The notes beneath the pieces were generated by a model. It was not told the origin of the DNA. It worked only from the letters and a program-made list of their open reading frames with translations, and ran no database searches. From JBBSEX01 sp038239345 (GTDB lineage: Bacteria > Acidobacteriota > Terriglobia > Bryobacterales > Bryobacteraceae), in NCBI GenBank assembly GCA_038239345.1, contig JBBSEX010000109.1:1-6067 (forward strand): a stretch of DNA of 6,067 nt, written 5' to 3'. The position numbers were made by a program, and so were the translations under genes. Shown in pieces: positions 6,049 to 6,067 of this stretch; position 1 is the stretch's first letter; each line of letters opens with the position of its first letter.

Positions 6049-6067
6049 ATGTTGATCAAGAAAACGA
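6049..6067 (+). CDS. Start of an unidentified gene (N-terminus only)
   Basis: Only six full codons are present (MLIKKT), running off the right edge. The strong ribosome site just upstream, and the 102-bp gap after zwf with promoter-like sequence, suggest a separately controlled gene. Six residues do not identify a family. Similar short N-termini occur in MsrP/YedY-type methionine sulfoxide reductases, but that is a loose resemblance and I do not make the call. Confidence 0.6.

Overview
The window is a single-strand (+) block of bacterial central-carbon genes. In order it holds the 3' end of a transaldolase gene, three small accessory genes (a DUF2934 protein, a double PRC-barrel protein and a DksA/TraR-type protein), then pgi, gnd and zwf, and finally the first six codons of another gene. 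There is no minus-strand gene, tRNA, rRNA, CRISPR array, insertion sequence or phage gene that I can support. The DNA is moderately GC-rich and gene-dense.

Organism: the combination suggests a soil or environmental bacterium. An Acidobacteriota member is my best guess. The reasons are the tal-pgi-gnd-zwf clustering, the DUF2934 and 'ATDGE.G' PRC-barrel proteins, a short NAD-type Gnd, and a Zwf and Tal of the kind also found in actinobacteria. This is inference from remembered family distributions; Nitrospirota or other environmental lineages are not excluded.

Layout: (1) 1-124, end of tal. (2) 194-1795, a cassette of three small genes. The PRC-barrel gene is best started at a GTG at 600 behind a strong Shine-Dalgarno sequence, not at the ATG at 390 that opens the frame. 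(3) 1854-5946, pgi, gnd and zwf with gaps of 2 bp and then a 1-bp overlap, so almost certainly co-transcribed and probably translationally coupled. (4) 5947-6048, a 102-bp gap with two direct TTGACG copies 11 bp apart and no convincing terminator. (5) 6049-6067, the start of an unidentified gene.

How the genes work together: Zwf makes 6-phosphogluconolactone from glucose-6-phosphate, Gnd decarboxylates 6-phosphogluconate to ribulose-5-phosphate, transaldolase works in the non-oxidative branch, and Pgi returns fructose-6-phosphate to glucose-6-phosphate. The cluster could therefore run a complete or cyclic pentose phosphate pathway. Transketolase, epimerase/isomerase and 6-phosphogluconolactonase are not in the window. 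The most interesting points are the stress/regulatory-looking cassette set inside a sugar-phosphate operon, and cofactor-site residues in both Gnd and Zwf that raise the possibility of NAD+-linked rather than strictly NADP+-linked oxidation.
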